Shown here in pieces: positions 61,101-64,000 of a DNA stretch of 64,000 nt. The stretch covers positions 21,834,824 to 21,898,823 of the forward strand of contig HG738138.1 in NCBI GenBank assembly GCA_000499405.2, written 5' to 3'. The stretch comes from Onchocerca volvulus (Eukaryota > Nematoda > Chromadorea > Rhabditida > Onchocercidae). Position 1 is the first letter of the stretch. Every line of letters begins with the position of its first letter. The translations under genes were made by a program, and so were the position numbers. Below the pieces are notes generated by a model, which made no database searches, was not told the DNA's origin, and saw nothing but the letters and a program-made list of their open reading frames with translations.

Positions 61101-61962
61101 AAATTGTTCTATTCAGCTATAGCAGAACCAAATTGTTCTACATAAGTTCCTTCTTGGATTTTATCATCCTTAAAAATGACTGTTATGTGGTCTTAATGAA
61201 ATTGTCACTTTTGTTTTAGTTATTGTTGCAATGTACGCATAAAGAACGTTATACGTGCTTTCATATTAAATTATTCTCCGTTTCTTTTTTTATCCTTATA
61301 GCACCTTGAACTTTAACTTTTAGTAAGTAATAGCTAATTGGACAGGGATTTTCTTTGGGAAGATGAACTCGTAAATAAGATTAGGCTTGATGTGCTCAGT
61401 GATTTGTTTCTCATAAAGGAAGAACTGCTTCAATGGTATGCTCATTCTTTTGTAATTTTTTTGATAGAACTTTTTATAATTTCTGCAGAATTTAATTTAT
61501 TACAGTGATCGTGTCATCTTGTACTGATATTCTATTTCTAGTACTTCTGATAGATATGCTATCCTTATAAGCTTAGTTTTAGAGCACTTCTTCGAGCTCT
61601 TTTGATAAGGATTATTATTTTCTAATCTGTGTAAATTTTTTAGAATCTTTCTTAATTTTCCAATATTCATGAAAGTTTATAATTGATTTATTTGCTAAGA
61701 ACAGAGACAAGGCTTTTTTGGATTTTGCAGGGCTATATTCAAAACTGTTTTCATTGTGAAACTGCAAAAAGCTTTGAACATAGAATGTAATATATTGTCA
61801 GCAGAAATGAGTGGATGTATGAAACAGTTATTGTCGCTTATATATTTTTTATGCTCTTAAACAGCTAACTTAGATTTCAACTCTGCTTAAAATTTCAGTA
61901 TGGAATTAAAATACTAATAAATCGTAGCATTCCCTATGTCCTTGTAATCCTTTCCCCTTTAG

Positions 61963-62113
61963 TACGCTGCGACTATTTGGTATAAAGTGGAACGGGTCAA
62001 GGCCGCCGCCTGTGTTTTACACAAATCCGTTCATCATCGTAATTATTCAATTAAAGAAGATTGCGGCTATGTAGCATTGTTGCAATCAATAACGACTGAC
62101 AACTGGCATAGGA
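61963..62113 (+). pseudogene. Possible PIF/Harbinger-type transposase C-terminal remnant
   Basis: A GC-richer open segment translates as WYKVERVKAAACVLHKSVHH, then RNYSIKEDCGYVALLQSITT. The core VKAAACVLHK resembles the ACxVLHN motif near the end of DDE_Tnp_4 (HARBI1/ALP1-like) nucleases. No upstream catalytic part is visible, and the frame runs on into AT-rich sequence. It may be a decayed fragment, or chance similarity. Confidence 0.3.
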
Positions 62114-63001
62114 TTTGTCCTTTGATGCAAATTTTGGGTGTTATTATTTTTGGAGTTATTAGAATTTGCAATATTATGGTACTTTGTAATCGTTGTATGA
62201 TGTATAATGTATGCTTTTGCTTCTCTTTTATATTGCATATCTCATTTATTAAGACATCTGAAACTTACTCGTACTATATCATCACTTTGTAAGCTCATGC
62301 GATCGAATTCGATGTTCAAAAATATTTGCTGTAGTTATCAGTTTTTTCAGGGTCGTTTTATGATCAGAAACTCAGTTTTCTTCCGAAGGTAGCAAGCGGG
62401 TTTATCTTCAAAAGTAAGTATCTCCTTATCATTTATTCCTTGAAATGTTTTCGAAAATTATAATTGGGAAATAATTTGTTCAATGCTTGAAATCTGTGGA
62501 GAAGTTGAAGTTGTAGATGTTTTATTTTTTGTTTCTTTTCGACATTTTTTTGGCGGAGCGGTCAAAGGACGAACTTTGTCATTTCTCTTAATACTATGAT
62601 CTTTAAAAAATCACATTGCGGAATAAGAATTAATGACTGATTAACGATCATACTTGCAATATCTGTTGCCAAGTTTTCTTCAAAAGTGAATGAAATTCCG
62701 TAACTTTTCGAATCTGGAACTCTAGTAGCATTTAAGTTTCTAACAGTATGTTAAGTGAAAGGAAAAGTATAAGCTGCTTCTCAGAGTGAAAAATCAAAGA
62801 ACAACTTTATCTGACCAAGTATTCTGGTATGGGTAATATTTTATTTCTCATTCTTCTCTATAAGTGATCTAACTAAACATCTTAATATTGTGAATTAAGT
62901 ATTTTCTAAATAATTGGTTTAGATTTTGTAAAATTAAATTAATTGCTGAATTCTGTTCAAAGTAGACTGTGATAAAAATCGAATGTTAATACTGACGTTC
63001 A

Positions 63002-63009
63002 TTTTCCAG
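63002..63009 (+). other. Probable trans-splice acceptor for the EB1 gene
   Basis: TTCATTTTCCAG abuts the ATG at 63010 with no base between. No upstream coding exon could join in phase without changing the conserved EB1 N-terminus ([10 protein letters not shown]), so a spliced leader is the simplest reading. Confidence 0.6.
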
Positions 63010-63861
63010 ATGTCAGTTGTAAATGTATATGCAACATCTGCAACGACAGAGAATCTGTCTCGACATGAGATGCTCATGTGGGTAAACGATTGCTTGCAGT
63101 CAAACTTTGCAAAAATTGAAGAAATGCATACGGGTGCAGCTTACTGTCAAGTAAGACAAAATAAATCTACTGTTTGAATAAAATTCTTTCTTTTTTTTGA
63201 AAGTGATTTTGCAGAAGACCGGTTTTATTTACAATGAAGTCGTAATCATTTCGAGTTCGTTAAGAATCTCATTTCAAAGGTGTGGAATGAGCAAAAATTT
63301 TAGTATGTTTGGCACGAAAAAATCTTGACTTAAATGGTGCTTTGGACTTTTTGAACAATTTTCGTAGTAAACATTCTTTTTTGAAGTTCACAGATTTCCT
63401 GTTTCCTGGTTCAATACAGCTACGGCGGGTGAAATGGAACAGTAGATTAGAATTGGATTGGTTAAGTAATTGGAAATTGCTGCAGACATCATGGAAAACA
63501 CTAGGTGTTGATAAAATTGTTCCTGTGGAGAAGCTTATCAAGGGAAAATTCCAGGTGGGTAATTTCTTCACTGAAGCAGATTTTGCTAAAATAAAAATAT
63601 TGAGAAATTTTTAGATTTTAAGGCAGATTCTTTGCAGGAAGGGTAATAGTATCAACATTGCTTTAACACAATTTTCCAAGATCTGCTGTTTTTGCAGGAC
63701 AATTTTGAGTTTTTGCAATGGTTTAAGAAATTTTTCGATGCTAATTTTGATGGGCACGAATATGATCCATTGGATGCTCGGGGTGGCGAACCATTACCAT
63801 CTGATGTGAAAGCGAATGCGCCTTCGCGAATGCCTGCGAGATCCTCAGCTCCATCTGTCAA
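63010..63861 (+). CDS. ebp: EB1-type microtubule plus-end protein, 5' exons (partial)
   Basis: Exons 63010-63150, 63387-63554 and 63698-63861 (ending two bases into a codon at donor GTTAAT) encode the first 157 residues; the rest lies beyond the window. The calponin-homology domain is nearly complete and close to MAPRE/EB1: [73 protein letters not shown]. The start of the basic/Pro-Ser linker follows ([18 protein letters not shown]). EB1 proteins track growing microtubule ends through this domain; the coiled-coil EBH dimer domain expected at the C-terminus is not in view. The ATG directly follows ATTTTCCAG, consistent with spliced-leader addition at the start codon. Which nematode ebp paralogue this is cannot be told. 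Confidence 0.93.
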
Positions 63862-64000
63862 GTTAATTTTTATGGAGTCACCAAGAAATGATTATATTGA
63901 TTCTTATATGTTCAAAATCTTTAAAAATAAATCTAGTTAGCGCAGTTTGAAATTTTCATGGGATCCATCACAGATTTATCGTAATTGCAAAAAAAAAAAA

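Larger units (their letters stand above)
58194..63009. other. Long intergenic region before the EB1 gene
   Basis: About 4.8 kb with no gene I can support. Minus-strand open frames at 58928-59164 and 60392-60637 lie in somewhat GC-richer DNA but have no recognisable domain or matched splice partners. A short duplicated TCTTACATGATCT occurs near 59237 and 59257, and GA-rich repeats near 60697-60725. A possible transposase-derived remnant lies at 61963-62113. Confidence 0.5.

Noticed and set aside
63269..63571. 100-codon minus-strand frame
   Set aside because: It is the antisense shadow of EB1 exon 2, which matches the calponin-homology domain.
1..64000. A new defence-type or multi-gene system
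   Set aside because: The genes are ordinary animal housekeeping and signalling genes in mixed orientations. No cluster of co-oriented unknown genes, CRISPR-like array or phage-like module is present.

Overview
This window looks like nuclear DNA of a nematode, most likely a filarial or other clade III species. It is very AT-rich, its protein genes are cut into many short exons by GT-AG introns with nematode-like (T)TTTCAG acceptors, several start codons sit right behind such an acceptor (as expected for spliced-leader trans-splicing), and the conserved proteins are animal proteins (PKD, mitochondrial ABCB10-type ABC transporter, LKB1/PAR-4, EB1). I see no bacterial genes, rRNA, tRNA or CRISPR. 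The exon models were built by hand from reading frame, intron phase and family similarity.

Layout. (1) 974-2353 (+): last three exons of an unrecognised gene. (2) 6788-8609 (+): a small Shisa-like single-pass membrane protein, whose first intron appears to be GC-AG. (3) 8610-16314: about 7.7 kb with no convincing gene, holding Helitron-family debris and a foldback repeat. (4) 16315-42590 (+): a protein kinase D gene (nematode dkf family), 22 exons and about 860 aa. Its 12-kb intron 13 lies inside the PH domain and holds a decayed Helitron (Rep and PIF1-type helicase remnants, minus strand, about 33690-36545) plus a second Helitron 3' fragment (27360-27930). (5) 45054-49773 (-): a complete 15-exon half ABC transporter, about 679 aa, of the mitochondrial ABCB10/HAF type, convergent with the kinase gene. 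(6) 50847-52946 (+): a C2H2 zinc-finger protein with four fingers and an acidic tail, divergent from the transporter with about 1.1 kb between start codons. (7) 54903-58193 (+): LKB1/STK11 (PAR-4), 8 exons, 461 aa. (8) 63010-63861 (+): the first three exons of an EB1-type microtubule plus-end protein, continuing beyond the window.

These genes do not form an operon or a single pathway. PKD and LKB1 are signalling kinases, PAR-4 and EB1 both act in cell polarity and cytoskeleton organisation, and the transporter is mitochondrial. The accessory content is dominated by Helitron-derived sequence: one Rep/Hel remnant, one 3' fragment, and several short pieces sharing terminal motifs (around 1835-2110, 5829-6024, 10590-10840, 33730-33830, 36236-36545). 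I did not find a clear new multi-gene system. The most notable points are the Helitron nested in the PH-domain intron of PKD, the inverted-arm elements related to it, the Shisa-like gene with its GC-AG intron, and a PKD activation loop with only one of the two usual serines.
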